Assembly (NCBI RefSeq): GCF_030542105.1
Contig: NZ_JAUOFB010000001.1
Location: 62,001 to 126,000 of the forward strand
Direction of reading: 5' to 3'
Origin: Hymenobacter sp. BT730
GTDB taxonomy: Bacteria; Bacteroidota; Bacteroidia; Cytophagales; Hymenobacteraceae
Length of the DNA: 64,000 nt
Shown: in pieces, positions 24,011-33,616 of the stretch
Position numbering within the stretch: position 1 is the first letter of the stretch
Layout of the letters: each line of letters begins with the position of its first letter
Notes under the pieces: generated by a model
What the model was told of the DNA's origin: nothing
The model's database searches: none
Seen by the model: the letters and a program-made list of their open reading frames with translations, nothing else
Position numbers and translations under genes: made by a program

Positions 24011-26071
24011 ATGAAACTTTCTTTTGCTACCCGGCGCTGCCTGGTGCTTGGCCCTGCCCTGGCTTTGCTGCTGGCGGGCTGCCACTCCTCCGGCACCAAG
24101 GACACTGCCGGCCAGCCTGATTTGCTCCAGGCTAACCTGGACACTACCATTCGCCCCGGCGACGACTTTTTCACCTACGCCAATGGCGGCTGGCTGAAAA
24201 AGCACCCCATTCCTGCCTCTGAAAGCTCCTGGGGTATTGGTAAAGAAGTGCAGGACGAAGTGTATGCTCGTCTGCGCGCCCTCAATCAGGAAGCGGCTAA
24301 AGCCAACGCCAAGGTGGGCACCAACCAGCAAAAAATCGGTGACTTCTGGGCGGCTGGTCTGGATTCTGTGGCCATTGATAAGCAGGGTATCACGCCCCTG
24401 AAGCCAGAGCTGGACCGCATTGCGGCTATTAAATCTCTGGCCGATGTGCAGGCCGTTATTGCCCGCCACCAAGTGCTGGGGGTAAATTCGCTGATTGGCC
24501 TGTATGTAGCACAGGACGCCAAAAACAGCGACAAAATGGCCCTGCACCTCTACCAGGCCGGGCTGGGCCTGCCTAACCGCGACTATTATTTCAACAAAGA
24601 CGCCCGCACCAGCAACATCCGCAAAGAGTACGTGCGGCACGTGGCGCGTATGCTGCAGCTGCTGGGGCAGGACTCCGTAACGGCACAGCGGCACAGCCAG
24701 CAGATTATGCAGCTGGAAACGGCGCTGGCTGGCTCCTCGCGCAAGCTGGAAGCCCTGCGCGACCCTTATGCCAACTATAACAAGCGCGCCGTAACGGCCC
24801 TGAGCCAGCTCACGCCCGGCATCGACTGGAAACCGTGGCTGGCGCAGATGGAGTTGGGCAAGGTAGATACCGTTATTGTAGGCCAACCCGAGTTTTATCA
24901 GCGCGCCGGCCAACTGCTGAAAACCACTCCGCTGGAGCAATGGCAGGCTTATCTGCAGTGGCATCTGGTAAACTCCTACGCCAGCCAGCTCAGCCGCCCC
25001 GTGGATAACGAGCATTTCCGCTTCTATGGCACCATTCTGCAGGGCCAGAAAGAGCAGCGCGCCCGCTGGAAGCGGGTGCTGGATGAGGAGGAAGATGGCA
25101 TGGGCGAAATCCTGGGCCAGCTATTCGTAAAAGAGTACTTCTCCCCTGAAACCAAAGCCCGTTACGCCAAGCTGACCGAAAATGTAGTAGATGCCTTCCG
25201 GGACCATATTCAGGCGCTGGACTGGATGAGCGACTCCACCAAGCAGAAAGCCCTGGTAAAGCTGGCCAAAATCACTCCCAAAGTGGGCTACCCCGATAAG
25301 TGGCGGGACTACTCGTCTCTGAAAATCAGCCGGGATTCATACCTGGGCAACGTGATGCGGGCCAACGAATGGAAGTACCGCTACCAGATTAACAAGCTGG
25401 GCAAACCCGTAGACCGTACCGAGTGGGACATGACACCCCAGACGTACAATGCCTACTATAACCCTAGCAACAACGAAATTGTACTGCCCGCCGCTATTTT
25501 CGCCGTTCCCGGGCTGAAGGATGCCGATGCCGATGATGCCATTATCTACGGCTACGCCGGTGCTTCTACCATCGGGCACGAGCTGACGCACGGCTTCGAT
25601 GATGAAGGCAGCCAGTATGACGAGAAAGGAAACCTTCGCAACTGGTGGAGCAAAAAGGACCGCGCCGCCTTCCAGCAACGCGTGAACAGCATTGTGCGCC
25701 AGTTCAACGGCTATACCGTCCTCGATTCCCTGCACATCAATGGTAAGGCAACGGCCGGCGAGAACATTGCTGATCTGGGCGGTATTGTTATTGCCTTCGA
25801 TGCCTTCAAGAAAACTGAACAATTCAAGAAAGGTGAGAAGATTGGTGGCCTTACGCCCACGCAGCGCTACTTCCTGGGCTATGCCCTGGGCTGGCAGCAC
25901 CACCAGCGCGACGAAGTGCTGGCCCAGCGCATCCTCACCGATGTGCACTCCCCCGCGCAGTACCGCGTCAATGGTCCCTTCGCCGACGTACCAGCCTTTT
26001 ATGAAGCCTTCAATGTAAAAGAAGGTCATAAGCTCTGGCGCCCCGACAGCACCCGGGTAACTATCTGGTAA
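24011..26071 (+). CDS. M13 family metallopeptidase lipoprotein (PepO/neprilysin-like)
   Basis: A 686-residue zinc peptidase, probably periplasmic and lipid-anchored (signal ending LLLAGC, Cys24). The N-terminal helical domain starts RPGDDFFTYANGGWL, typical of M13. Zinc ligands are in HELTH (523-527) and the ENIADLGG motif (Glu584 and catalytic Asp588). The substrate-binding NAYYNPSNNEIVLPAAI stretch and the C-terminal PAFYEAFNVKEG are conserved. M13 enzymes cleave small peptides. The gene stands alone and ends at a strong terminator shared with the convergent NTF2-like gene. Confidence 0.95.
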   Translation: MKLSFATRRCLVLGPALALLLAGCHSSGTKDTAGQPDLLQANLDTTIRPGDDFFTYANGGWLKKHPIPASESSWGIGKEVQDEVYARLRALNQEAAKANAKVGTNQQKIGDFWAAGLDSVAIDKQGITPLKPELDRIAAIKSLADVQAVIARHQVLGVNSLIGLYVAQDAKNSDKMALHLYQAGLGLPNRDYYFNKDARTSNIRKEYVRHVARMLQLLGQDSVTAQRHSQQIMQLETALAGSSRKLEALRDPYANYNKRAVTALSQLTPGIDWKPWLAQMELGKVDTVIVGQPEFYQRAGQLLKTTPLEQWQAYLQWHLVNSYASQLSRPVDNEHFRFYGTILQGQKEQRARWKRVLDEEEDGMGEILGQLFVKEYFSPETKARYAKLTENVVDAFRDHIQALDWMSDSTKQKALVKLAKITPKVGYPDKWRDYSSLKISRDSYLGNVMRANEWKYRYQINKLGKPVDRTEWDMTPQTYNAYYNPSNNEIVLPAAIFAVPGLKDADADDAIIYGYAGASTIGHELTHGFDDEGSQYDEKGNLRNWWSKKDRAAFQQRVNSIVRQFNGYTVLDSLHINGKATAGENIADLGGIVIAFDAFKKTEQFKKGEKIGGLTPTQRYFLGYALGWQHHQRDEVLAQRILTDVHSPAQYRVNGPFADVPAFYEAFNVKEGHKLWRPDSTRVTIW

Positions 26072-26085
26072 TTTAGATAGCCTGT

Positions 26086-26128
26086 CATAAAAAAGCCTCT
26101 CCATACCTAATGGAGAGGCTTTTTTATG
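26086..26128. terminator. bidirectional terminator with 19-bp perfect stem
   Basis: Arms 26086-26104 and 26110-26128 pair perfectly around a 5-nt loop. A and T runs on either side serve the convergent M13 and NTF2-like genes. Confidence 0.92.
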
Positions 26129-26144
26129 CTTACCGCTTTAACCA

Positions 26145-26615
26145 TCAGATATGCCGCGCTCTGAACAGCTGCAGGTTTTTGGCGGCCTGCGTCTGCACTT
26201 TTCGTTGGAGAAACGATGACCAACCCAGCAGCCATCCAATAGGTCCCAGAGCCTGCCGCGACCAGCGCCAGAAGCTGAATTCATCGTGGTGGGTGCGAAT
26301 GAGGCCCTCCTCGAAGGTGAAGCTGGCGCTGATGCGGTTGTGCACCGGGCGCTTCGTCTGGGAAAATGTGTAGCGAGCCTCCCATTCTGCCTGCCCGTAG
26401 TGGTCGTCGGCGTGCACATTGGAGTAGGTAAGCTCTAAATCGTGGCCCCGCTCACAGAGCATCCGCCACATAGCGCCTATTTCGGCCGACCCTTCCAGGG
26501 AAAAGGCGGCATCCTGAAAAAAGGCCTGAGGATGGTAGCACATAGTCATGGCATGCCAGTCGCGGCGCTGGAAGGCTTGATAGAAGCGGTGGAGCAGTTC
26601 TTCGTGTGGGTGCAT
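26145..26615 (-). CDS. NTF2-like (SnoaL/ketosteroid isomerase fold) protein
   Basis: A 156-residue cytoplasmic protein with the NTF2-like cone fold: an N-terminal helix HEELLHRFYQAFQRRDWHAM, then MCYHPQAFFQDAAF, and strands ARYTFSQTKRPVHNRISASFTF. The pattern matches the nuclear transport factor 2 family proteins annotated across bacteria. Members bind small hydrophobic ligands or act as isomerases; the ligand is unknown. A TACCTTG box lies at 26644-26638 on this strand, about 23 nt before the ATG. Confidence 0.85.
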   Translation of the reverse strand: MHPHEELLHRFYQAFQRRDWHAMTMCYHPQAFFQDAAFSLEGSAEIGAMWRMLCERGHDLELTYSNVHADDHYGQAEWEARYTFSQTKRPVHNRISASFTFEEGLIRTHHDEFSFWRWSRQALGPIGWLLGWSSFLQRKVQTQAAKNLQLFRARHI

Positions 26616-26799
26616 GGCAGGAGAATAGAGGCCCGGACAAGGTAGAGAAAGTTGTTATTTTCTTGTTGCCGGCTTTCGGATTTAGTACTTTCTATTTCAG
26701 GCACATGCCCGCGCACAACAGGAATCTTACCTTCTCAGGCAACGGTTGAAGCGCCGCAGCCATCTTTCCACCAAGCACCTCACTTCCATCTTCTTTTCT

Positions 26800-27546
26800 A
26801 TGAAATCTACTACTCTTCTCCTGCTTCCTTTGCTGGCCATAAGCTCGCTCTCGGCTTTCCGCCCGGCCTCTTTTCATTCGGCCACTATGGCTCCGGCTGA
26901 GGAGCACCGCGAGGTGCGGGAGGTGGCCGCTTTTGATGAGCTTTCGCTGAACCTCTCCGCCGAGGTGATTCTGCGCCAGGGTAGCCCGCAGCGGGTGGAG
27001 ATAGTGGGCGACGCAGAAGATTTAAGCAGAATTGAAACCGTAGTAAAAGACAGCCGGCTGCGGATTCGGCTGCCCGAAAAAGACCGGAAGGCTGATTGGT
27101 TTAAAGGCAACAGCTTCAAGCAGCCCATCAAGATTTATGTTACCATGCCTGCCATTAAAATGCTGGGAGTGAGTGGCTCGGGCGCTATGAGCAGCGAAAC
27201 GCCCATAAAAGCGGCAGCTTTGAAAGTAAGCATGTCTGGCTCTGGCCGGCTACAGCTGAATCTGGTTACTGAACAGCTTTCGACGTCTCTGGCTGGCTCG
27301 GGCCGCATTGGCCTGTCTGGCAGCACTGGTACTCATAAGCTTTCCATCAGTGGCTCGGGCAACTTGGTAGCACCTAACCTGCGCACCAACACCACGCAAA
27401 TCAGCATCAGTGGCTCCGGAAACTGCCAGGTACATGCCAGCCAGACGCTGAATGCCTCCATTTCCGGCTCCGGCAATGTGCAGTACCAGGGCAGCCCGCA
27501 GGTTACCTCCCACATTATGGGCTCAGGGGCGGTCCGGAAAGCCTAA
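26800..27546 (+). CDS. DUF2807 (head GIN-type) secreted beta-helix protein
   Basis: A 248-residue exported protein with a signal peptide (MKSTTLLLLPLLAISSLSA). The N-terminal strand VREVAAFDELSLNLSAEVILRQG is the DUF2807 opening. The second half is a row of short turns containing SGSG or AGSG (GVSGSGAMS, MSGSGRLQ, LAGSGRIG, SISGSGNLV, SISGSGNCQ, SISGSGNVQ, MGSGAV), spaced about 18-20 residues apart, consistent with a right-handed beta helix. The function is unknown; such proteins are thought to sit on the envelope. The start at 26800 begins the signal peptide. It ends at the terminator at 27574-27619. Confidence 0.9.
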   Translation: MKSTTLLLLPLLAISSLSAFRPASFHSATMAPAEEHREVREVAAFDELSLNLSAEVILRQGSPQRVEIVGDAEDLSRIETVVKDSRLRIRLPEKDRKADWFKGNSFKQPIKIYVTMPAIKMLGVSGSGAMSSETPIKAAALKVSMSGSGRLQLNLVTEQLSTSLAGSGRIGLSGSTGTHKLSISGSGNLVAPNLRTNTTQISISGSGNCQVHASQTLNASISGSGNVQYQGSPQVTSHIMGSGAVRKA

Positions 27547-27573
27547 GCAGCATTGCGCCATCCTCTAGCTGGT

Positions 27574-27619
27574 AAACGAGAATGCCCCGTGCTGTAGTTA
27601 GCGCGGGGCATTCTCGTTT
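27574..27619. terminator. bidirectional terminator with 16-bp perfect stem
   Basis: Arms 27574-27589 and 27604-27619 are perfect complements around a 14-nt loop, with T-runs on both sides. It sits between the convergent DUF2807 and PA14 genes. Confidence 0.88.
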
Positions 27620-27632
27620 TTGACATAAGCCT

Positions 27633-30530
27633 TTATTCAATCAGCAGCTTTTGAGTGGTGCTGCCACTCTGCGTGATAAGCCGCACCAGATAGGCACCCC
27701 GGGAAAGGCCCGGCGCTGTAATCCGATACTCACCGGTGCTTTGCGCGGGCAGCGACTGGGTGTGGAGCCGCCGGCCCTGCAGGTCCAGAATTTCCAGGGT
27801 ACCCGCCGCGGCTTCCGGCTGCGTGACGCGCACTACAAACTTGCCGGAAGAAGGATTAGGGAAGATGTTCAGCAACAGGCCTTGCCGGCTGGTGAGCTGT
27901 ACGGTTTGAATAGGCGAGTACTGCACTGCCCCATCTAAATCCGTCTGGCGTAGGCGGTAGTAGTTGAGGCCGGCCGCAGGGCGACGATCCACAAACTGAT
28001 AACGCTGCTGGTGGGAGCTGTTGCCGGCTCCGGCCTGGCGCCCGATTTCCGTGAATTGCTTCCCATTGGTGGAGCGCTCTACTGCAAAGTAGGCGCTATT
28101 TTTTTCCTGAGCTGTTTCCCAATCCAGCTGCACGGTGCCGCCGCTGGCTGCCCGGGCCTGGAAACGAACCAGCTCTACCGGTAGTGGGGTGGCCCCTATG
28201 CCCGTGCAAAGGAACGTAGCTGGAATAGGCACCATATCCGGGATACCTGCGGCCGCACTCATCCAGCTTAATATAAGCCGGTTGTTGGCCGTGAATTCCC
28301 CATAATGCACCAGAATGGGATGCAGCCCGGCCGTGAGCGTGACCGTGCCGGTGATAGTGCGCGGTGGGTGCCCCGTGCCATTGTTAATCAGGGCGCTTTC
28401 TGTAGTAGGCGGCGTGGCCAGCGCAGCGCCATCAATCCACAGATACGAGGCATCGTCGGAGGTTAGCGCAAACGTATACTCGCCGGTTACGGGCACGGAC
28501 AGCCGGCCCCGAAAACGGGCGCTGAACATATTGGGCAAGCCTTTGGAGTCGGGCTCAGGCCCCACCAACGTACCCCAGTCATCCTGATCAAAATTCAGCC
28601 CCAGCTCTGTGCGGAGCATACTGGGTGTCTGGGCTGTGAAGAAGCTTTGATTATCGTCTAAATCATCAAAGTAGCCGACATAGTACTCGCCATAGAGGCC
28701 GGCCGTAACGGGCTTATTGCCAGGGTCGGTGCCGGTGCAGCCGGCTGGTGGGGGCGGCGTGATGACAAAGGCAAAGGAGCGCGCAAAGGTGGTAGAGCCC
28801 TCGGCGTTTATAGCGGCTACATCGGCCTGATAGCGGCCTTCCGGCACCGTGCCGTTGGCAAGCAGGCGGCCCGTGGAGGCTTCAATGGTAATTCCGGCGG
28901 GCAAGTCTTCGGCATTGGTCAGGGCAAAACCGGAAACCGGGCTCGGGCTGGTTACCGCTGGCAGCGGAGACGAGCCGCTGCTGCTCACTCCCACCGCCGT
29001 AGACACGGGTGAATAAGCCAGCGCCTGGGGAACCTGCCAAAACCGTTGCAGCGGTGTACCAAAAGCTGTGCTGGGAATTATCTGACGCGGAATACCGGCG
29101 GCTACGCTGGACCACTCCAGCTGCAGCACGTTGGCGGCCTCGCCTTCGCCATACAATAGCAGCACGTTGTGGAGGCCCGCCGTTAAAAAGCGCCGCACTT
29201 GTTTTGTTACTGCTGCGTGGCTGCCGCCGTCATTAATAGCGGCTTTGCTCAGCAGCAGCGGGGAGCTGAGGGCATCATTATCCAGCCAGAGAATAGCCCC
29301 GTCATCTGACGTCAGGTAAAAGACATAGTTGCCGGTAACCGGAATGCTGAGGGTGCCCCGGATGCGGGCGCTGAAGTTATTGGGGTTTCTAATGGAGCCG
29401 GTGGCAGGCGGGTTGATGTTGCCCCAGTTGCTGACCAGATCTACCTGAGGAAGAACCCAGGAACGGCTCGGCGTCTGCGCAAAAAACGCATTAAAATCGG
29501 TGGTGGCGTTGAAGTTGCCGGCGTAGTACTCAATGTATACCCCCTGTGCCGCCGGGTGGCCGCCAGGGTCGGTGCCGGTTACGCCGGCAGGGGGCGGCGG
29601 CGTGATAATGAAGGTAAAGACCTGCGAGAAAGTAGTGGAACCATCGGTATTGGCGGCGGCTACATCGGCCACGTAGGTGCCGGCCGGCACGTTCTTATCC
29701 GCCGTGAGTACTCCGGTAGACTGATTAATGGTAATGCCGGCTGGTAGACTTGCCGCATTAATCAGGACGTATTCGTTTATGCGGGTGTCGCTGGTGACCA
29801 CAGGTGCCAGGGAAGTGACTTTGGTCCCAGTGGCTGTGGCGGTGTAGTTAGGGGTGTATACCAGGCTTTGCGGGTAGGAACGCATCGGTTGGATGCTGGT
29901 GCAGAGAGACGCTGCAGGAATCACCTCCCGACTGATACCGGCATCGGTGCTGGCCCATTCCAGCTTTAGCACGTTGGTAGCAGCTGCCTCACCATAATGC
30001 ACCAGAATGTTGTGCAGGCCTTTGGTGAAGTATACGGTGGCCGTTTTTTCAGTGGCGCTATGGCCACCGCCGTTCTGAATTGTAGCTGTTGCGCTGGCAG
30101 GAGTGGCTAGAGCGGCATTATCCAGCCACAGATAGGAAGCGTCGTCAGAAGTAAGATAAATAGTATAGGTACCCGCTTTCTGTACCATTAAACTGCCCCG
30201 CAACCGCACGCTGAAGTTATCCTTCGCTCCATTGGTACCGGTAGCGGGTGGCGAAATACTACCCCAGCTAGCGGTGTTTAAAAAATTCAATTGCGCATCT
30301 GTCCGGGTCAGCGCCGGCGTATTGGCGGCAAAGAAGCCCTGATTGTCATTAAAATAGTCGGCATAGTACTCCCCGTACAAGCCATTGGTGGCGGGCTGTC
30401 CACTGGCATCCTGCCCGGTGCAGGCTATAGCGGGGCCCTGCGCCTGAACTGCCAGGCCCGGCAGGCAAACGGCACCTATACTAAACAGATAGATCCAACG
30501 CCTCAAAACCTGTGAAAAAAGATGCTTCAT
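27633..30530 (-). CDS. secreted protein with three PA14 modules and T9SS sorting domain
   Basis: A 965-residue exported protein. A signal peptide (to about 31) precedes three repeats of a PA14 domain (about 45-205, 320-485, 615-775), each starting GLYGEYY or GVYIEYYAG and containing YxxYLTSDDASYLWLDN-like core and GLHNILVHYGE. Putative-Ig-like segments (ITINQSTGVLTADKNVPAGTY; ITIEASTGRLLANGTVPEGRY) link them. The end carries a fibronectin-like region and a T9SS type A domain (IFPNPSSGKF to the C terminus). PA14 domains bind carbohydrate, so a surface glycan-binding adhesin is likely. The preceding 350 nt are AT-rich. Confidence 0.92.
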   Translation of the reverse strand: MKHLFSQVLRRWIYLFSIGAVCLPGLAVQAQGPAIACTGQDASGQPATNGLYGEYYADYFNDNQGFFAANTPALTRTDAQLNFLNTASWGSISPPATGTNGAKDNFSVRLRGSLMVQKAGTYTIYLTSDDASYLWLDNAALATPASATATIQNGGGHSATEKTATVYFTKGLHNILVHYGEAAATNVLKLEWASTDAGISREVIPAASLCTSIQPMRSYPQSLVYTPNYTATATGTKVTSLAPVVTSDTRINEYVLINAASLPAGITINQSTGVLTADKNVPAGTYVADVAAANTDGSTTFSQVFTFIITPPPPAGVTGTDPGGHPAAQGVYIEYYAGNFNATTDFNAFFAQTPSRSWVLPQVDLVSNWGNINPPATGSIRNPNNFSARIRGTLSIPVTGNYVFYLTSDDGAILWLDNDALSSPLLLSKAAINDGGSHAAVTKQVRRFLTAGLHNVLLLYGEGEAANVLQLEWSSVAAGIPRQIIPSTAFGTPLQRFWQVPQALAYSPVSTAVGVSSSGSSPLPAVTSPSPVSGFALTNAEDLPAGITIEASTGRLLANGTVPEGRYQADVAAINAEGSTTFARSFAFVITPPPPAGCTGTDPGNKPVTAGLYGEYYVGYFDDLDDNQSFFTAQTPSMLRTELGLNFDQDDWGTLVGPEPDSKGLPNMFSARFRGRLSVPVTGEYTFALTSDDASYLWIDGAALATPPTTESALINNGTGHPPRTITGTVTLTAGLHPILVHYGEFTANNRLILSWMSAAAGIPDMVPIPATFLCTGIGATPLPVELVRFQARAASGGTVQLDWETAQEKNSAYFAVERSTNGKQFTEIGRQAGAGNSSHQQRYQFVDRRPAAGLNYYRLRQTDLDGAVQYSPIQTVQLTSRQGLLLNIFPNPSSGKFVVRVTQPEAAAGTLEILDLQGRRLHTQSLPAQSTGEYRITAPGLSRGAYLVRLITQSGSTTQKLLIE

Positions 30531-30877
30531 GACTTATATTTTTAATTGAACCACCTTGGCAGTACATTAAAAATATCTTTTATTCATGGAATAAAAAAAT
30601 ACTTTATTAGAATTATTATATGAATATTATAAGCATTTCACCTCTTTATAGGACTTAACCAAGCTAAAATTCTGTACTAATTAGCAGAAACGGAATATCC
30701 ATCAATAACTATGTTCAGGCGAAATCCCCAAATTTTATACGTTGTATAGTTTCTTAATTAAAAAGCCAGCTTGATACGACTATCAGAACAACTAAGCGGC
30801 GCCTATTTTCTAACCTGCTACCGAATTGCTTATTTGCAGCCCCGCCGCATTGATTAGCGCGGTCTTTCTTCCCTTTC
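30531..30877. other. AT-rich intergenic region between divergent genes
   Basis: About 350 nt between the PA14 gene (minus) and the DUF3667 gene (plus). It is much richer in A and T than its surroundings, most strongly at 30540-30770. No reading frame, RNA gene or strong inverted repeat was recognised. It probably holds the two divergent promoters; no good consensus match was found. Confidence 0.6.
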
Positions 30878-31909
30878 ATGTCTCACGCCCGAGTTAAGCT
30901 GCCCGCCTGCGCCAACTGTGCCTACCCCTTTCCGGAAGAGCAGCCCAATGAGTTCTGCCCGCGGTGCGGACAGCAGAACCATGAGATAAACCTCTCTTTT
31001 GGCCACGTACTAGAGGAAACTTTGGAAGGCGTATTTCACTTCGACTCCAAAGTTTTCCGCACCCTGCGGCTGCTGTTGTTTAAGCCCGGCCGCCTCACCC
31101 AGCTGTTTAACGACGGGCACCGGGTAGACTTTGTGCCGCCCATCCGGCTGTATGTGTTCATCAGCTTTGTCTTCTTCCTGCTGCTCTCGCTGCAGCGCAA
31201 TGATTCAGGAAAGAAGGAAAATATCTTATTCGATGTCGATGTATCGGCAGCTACGGACGCGGAAAAACGGGAACTAGCCAGTGCCGATTCGCTGGTGCAG
31301 GGTATGGTTGAGGATAAGCCCTTTAAGGCGACCCTGGCATTCACTCAACCGACCGACAGCACCAATATCTTTGATCTGAAAATCAGCCGGCGAGACCTGC
31401 AGTGGTTCTCCGAACATGCCACCGCCGCCCGCACCGATTCCATGATTCGGGCCAACGGGAAGGAGCCCACCTGGTACCGCCGGCTCCTGCTCAACCGGTT
31501 CCCACGCATTCAGAATGCCACCAAAGCTGAAATCGGCTACAAGCTGCAGAAGAGCATTTCCATTGCTATGTTTCTGCTCATGCCGCTGTTTGCCTTGCTT
31601 TTGAAGGCACTCTACATACGGCATCACCGCTACTATTTAAGCCATCTGATTCTTTCCATCCACTTTCACTGCTTTGTCTTTCTGCTGTTTACCGCCAAGC
31701 TATTGCTAGGTTATGTATACAACAGCGACTGGGTAGTGCTGGTGATGCTGCTACTGCCAGCCTGGTACCTCTACAAGGGGCTACGGTATATCTACCAGCA
31801 GTCAAGGCGCAAAACGCTGGCCAAGGTGCTGCTGATGATGATTAGCTACGGGCTGGTTATTGCACTGGTGCTGATGGGGGCGCTGGTAGCCAGCCTGATG
31901 ATGGTGTAA
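30878..31909 (+). CDS. DUF3667 membrane protein with N-terminal zinc ribbon
   Basis: A 343-residue inner membrane protein. The N terminus has two Cys pairs, CANC and CPRCGQQ (about 11-37), which should bind zinc. The family hallmark FHFDSKVFRTLRLLLFKPGRLT follows near residue 53 (key residues D, T and the KPG turn), then helices at about 93-107, 225-245, 252-270, 277-296 and 315-340. A charged domain of about 110 residues sits between the first and second helices. The function is unknown. It is convergent with the next gene with only 8 nt between stops. Confidence 0.9.
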   Translation: MSHARVKLPACANCAYPFPEEQPNEFCPRCGQQNHEINLSFGHVLEETLEGVFHFDSKVFRTLRLLLFKPGRLTQLFNDGHRVDFVPPIRLYVFISFVFFLLLSLQRNDSGKKENILFDVDVSAATDAEKRELASADSLVQGMVEDKPFKATLAFTQPTDSTNIFDLKISRRDLQWFSEHATAARTDSMIRANGKEPTWYRRLLLNRFPRIQNATKAEIGYKLQKSISIAMFLLMPLFALLLKALYIRHHRYYLSHLILSIHFHCFVFLLFTAKLLLGYVYNSDWVVLVMLLLPAWYLYKGLRYIYQQSRRKTLAKVLLMMISYGLVIALVLMGALVASLMMV

Positions 31910-31917
31910 GTGGCGCT

Positions 31918-32496
31918 TTACTGCTGGTCAAAAATGCCCTTCAGGAAGCCTTTGTTCTGTTCTTTTTTCGGTTTCGACTTCTTCTTGTCGTTATCTCCTC
32001 CGCCCAAAATTCCTTCAAACAGTCCGCGCTTCTTCTCCTTCACAATAATATAGCGCATTGATAAGCCCGTAGGGAAGCGGGCCCAGTCGGCTGAGTTGAA
32101 TTCCACGGAGGGCTTAAAATCAGCGGAAATAACCAGGGGCGTAAAGGCAATTTTATACTCAATGCCGGCAATGGCATCGAAGCCGCCAAAGGTGCCGGTA
32201 TCCTTGTTATTGCCCAGGTGGCCGCCGGCACCAAAATAATAGTTAAGGCTAGGCCCCAGAATGGGAAAGTGCCGCTCGGCCAGCACCGTTCCGCTAATCT
32301 CCCGGGTATCGGCCAGTGCCAGGCCCTCCAGCGTAGTCTTCTCCCACACTTTTTGCTGCACCGTTAAGCCATAGCCGCTTTGGCTATACCGGAAGCCGGC
32401 CGCAGTCCGGTATTTCTGCGCCTGCGCGCCGGAAAACGACAAGCCGACCATCAGCAACACCAGAAACACCTTGCTGGAAAAACACGCAAACCCCAT
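31918..32496 (-). CDS. outer membrane beta-barrel-like protein, unknown function
   Basis: A 192-residue exported protein with a signal peptide ending GAQAQ. The rest has short alternating strands (TAAGFRYSQSGYGLTVQQKV, LNYYFGAGGHLGN, FDAIAGIEYKI, LSMRYIIV) typical of small eight-stranded barrels found in Bacteroidota. A Lys-rich C-terminal tail (KKEKKRGLFEGILGGGDNDKKK) is unusual and may extend into the periplasm. The start at 32496 was chosen over 32589 because it begins the signal peptide and lies downstream of a TACTTTG box at 32575-32569. Confidence 0.78.
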   Translation of the reverse strand: MGFACFSSKVFLVLLMVGLSFSGAQAQKYRTAAGFRYSQSGYGLTVQQKVWEKTTLEGLALADTREISGTVLAERHFPILGPSLNYYFGAGGHLGNNKDTGTFGGFDAIAGIEYKIAFTPLVISADFKPSVEFNSADWARFPTGLSMRYIIVKEKKRGLFEGILGGGDNDKKKSKPKKEQNKGFLKGIFDQQ

Positions 32497-32568
32497 AAAT
32501 AAAGAGAAACGAATATTAGAAAATGAACCCGACCACGGGCAATGTCCGTTGAACGCACAACGGCGGTG

Positions 32569-32575
32569 CAAAGTA
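32569..32575 (-). promoter_or_regulatory. -7 promoter box of the beta-barrel gene
   Basis: The minus strand reads TACTTTG, close to the Bacteroidota -7 consensus, 73 nt before the ATG at 32496. It faces away from the fabH promoter, forming a divergent pair. Confidence 0.35.
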
Positions 32576-32592
32576 CGCGCCGCTTTCACAGG

Positions 32593-32624
32593 TTTGCCAG
32601 TTTTGGCCCGCGTCCCGTACCTTG
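32593..32624 (+). promoter_or_regulatory. candidate promoter of fabH
   Basis: TTTG at 32593-32596, a 21-nt spacer and TACCTTG at 32618-32624 fit the Bacteroidota promoter pattern. The box ends 36 nt before the GTG start at 32661, supporting that start over the in-frame TTG at 32622. Confidence 0.5.
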
Positions 32625-32660
32625 CCGCCTGATTTCTACCCGCATTTTCGGTTTTTGCCA

Positions 32661-33608
32661 GTGTATATTCACCATGTTGCCTACTATCTGCCTGAGCAGG
32701 TAGTCACGAATGAACATTTCTCCCGTCTGAACGGCCTCTCTAGCAAATGGATTATTGAGCGCACTGGCATTCAGGAGCGGCGCAAAGCCGGGCCAGGGGA
32801 GAATACCAATACCATGGCAATTGAGGCGACGCAGCGGGCTCTAGCTGCTGCTCCGGCTTTCGAAGCAGAAAAGGTAGACCTTATTGTAGGCGCCACTTAT
32901 ACCCCACACGATACCATTGTAACGCTGGCCCACGTAGTGCAGCACGCCATCAACGTGCCCGATATTCCGGTGGTCAGCGTTTCCTCCGCCTGCTCTTCCC
33001 TGTTGAATGCACTGGAAGTGGTAGAAGGCTACTTTGCAATGAACAAGGCCTCCCGTGCTTTGGTGGTGGTTTCAGAACATAACACGGCATATTATAACGA
33101 GGATGATACCGTAGCCGGCCACCTCTGGGGCGACGGCGCTGCTACCCTGCTGGTAACTAAGGAGCGCCTGGCTCCTACTGACCTGCGCATGGTAGACCTG
33201 ATGACCGGCGGTGCCGCCACCGTGGGCAAAGCTACCATCAGTGTAACCCTGAAACCCGTGGAGCGCGGTATCATCATGCCTCACGGCAAGGACGTGTTTA
33301 TATGGGCCTGCCAGTATATGGCCCGCGTGACCAGCCAGATAATGGAGCGCAACGGCCTGCATTTAAACGATATTACCTACCTGATTCCGCACCAGGCCAA
33401 CCGGCGCATTACCAACAACGTGCTGCAAACGCTGGCCCTGCCGGAGGAGCGCGCAGTGTCCAACATTGAGTACTTAGGTAACACGGGCTGCGCCGGGGCC
33501 GCCATCGGCCTGGCCGATACGATGGGTAAGCTGCAGCCCGGCCACCGCGTCGTGCTCACCGTGTTTGGCGGTGGCTACTCCTATGGCGCCATGCTGCTGG
33601 AGCGCTAG
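32661..33608 (+). CDS. fabH: 3-oxoacyl-ACP synthase III (FabH-type)
   Basis: A 315-residue condensing enzyme that joins an acyl-CoA primer to malonyl-ACP. The catalytic triad is Cys111 (SSACSS), His244 (PHQANRR) and Asn274 (GNTGCAGAA), at almost the same positions as in E. coli FabH. WIIERTGIQERR near residue 26 and the C-terminal FGGGYSYGAMLL are conserved. The start is a GTG at 32661: no in-frame ATG lies nearby, and the ATG at about 32672 is out of frame. It stands apart from other fatty-acid genes, so it may be a second FabH-like enzyme with a different primer, which cannot be judged from sequence alone. The matrixin gene is convergent, 8 nt downstream. Confidence 0.92.
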   Translation: MYIHHVAYYLPEQVVTNEHFSRLNGLSSKWIIERTGIQERRKAGPGENTNTMAIEATQRALAAAPAFEAEKVDLIVGATYTPHDTIVTLAHVVQHAINVPDIPVVSVSSACSSLLNALEVVEGYFAMNKASRALVVVSEHNTAYYNEDDTVAGHLWGDGAATLLVTKERLAPTDLRMVDLMTGGAATVGKATISVTLKPVERGIIMPHGKDVFIWACQYMARVTSQIMERNGLHLNDITYLIPHQANRRITNNVLQTLALPEERAVSNIEYLGNTGCAGAAIGLADTMGKLQPGHRVVLTVFGGGYSYGAMLLER

Positions 33609-33616
33609 GCGACGAG

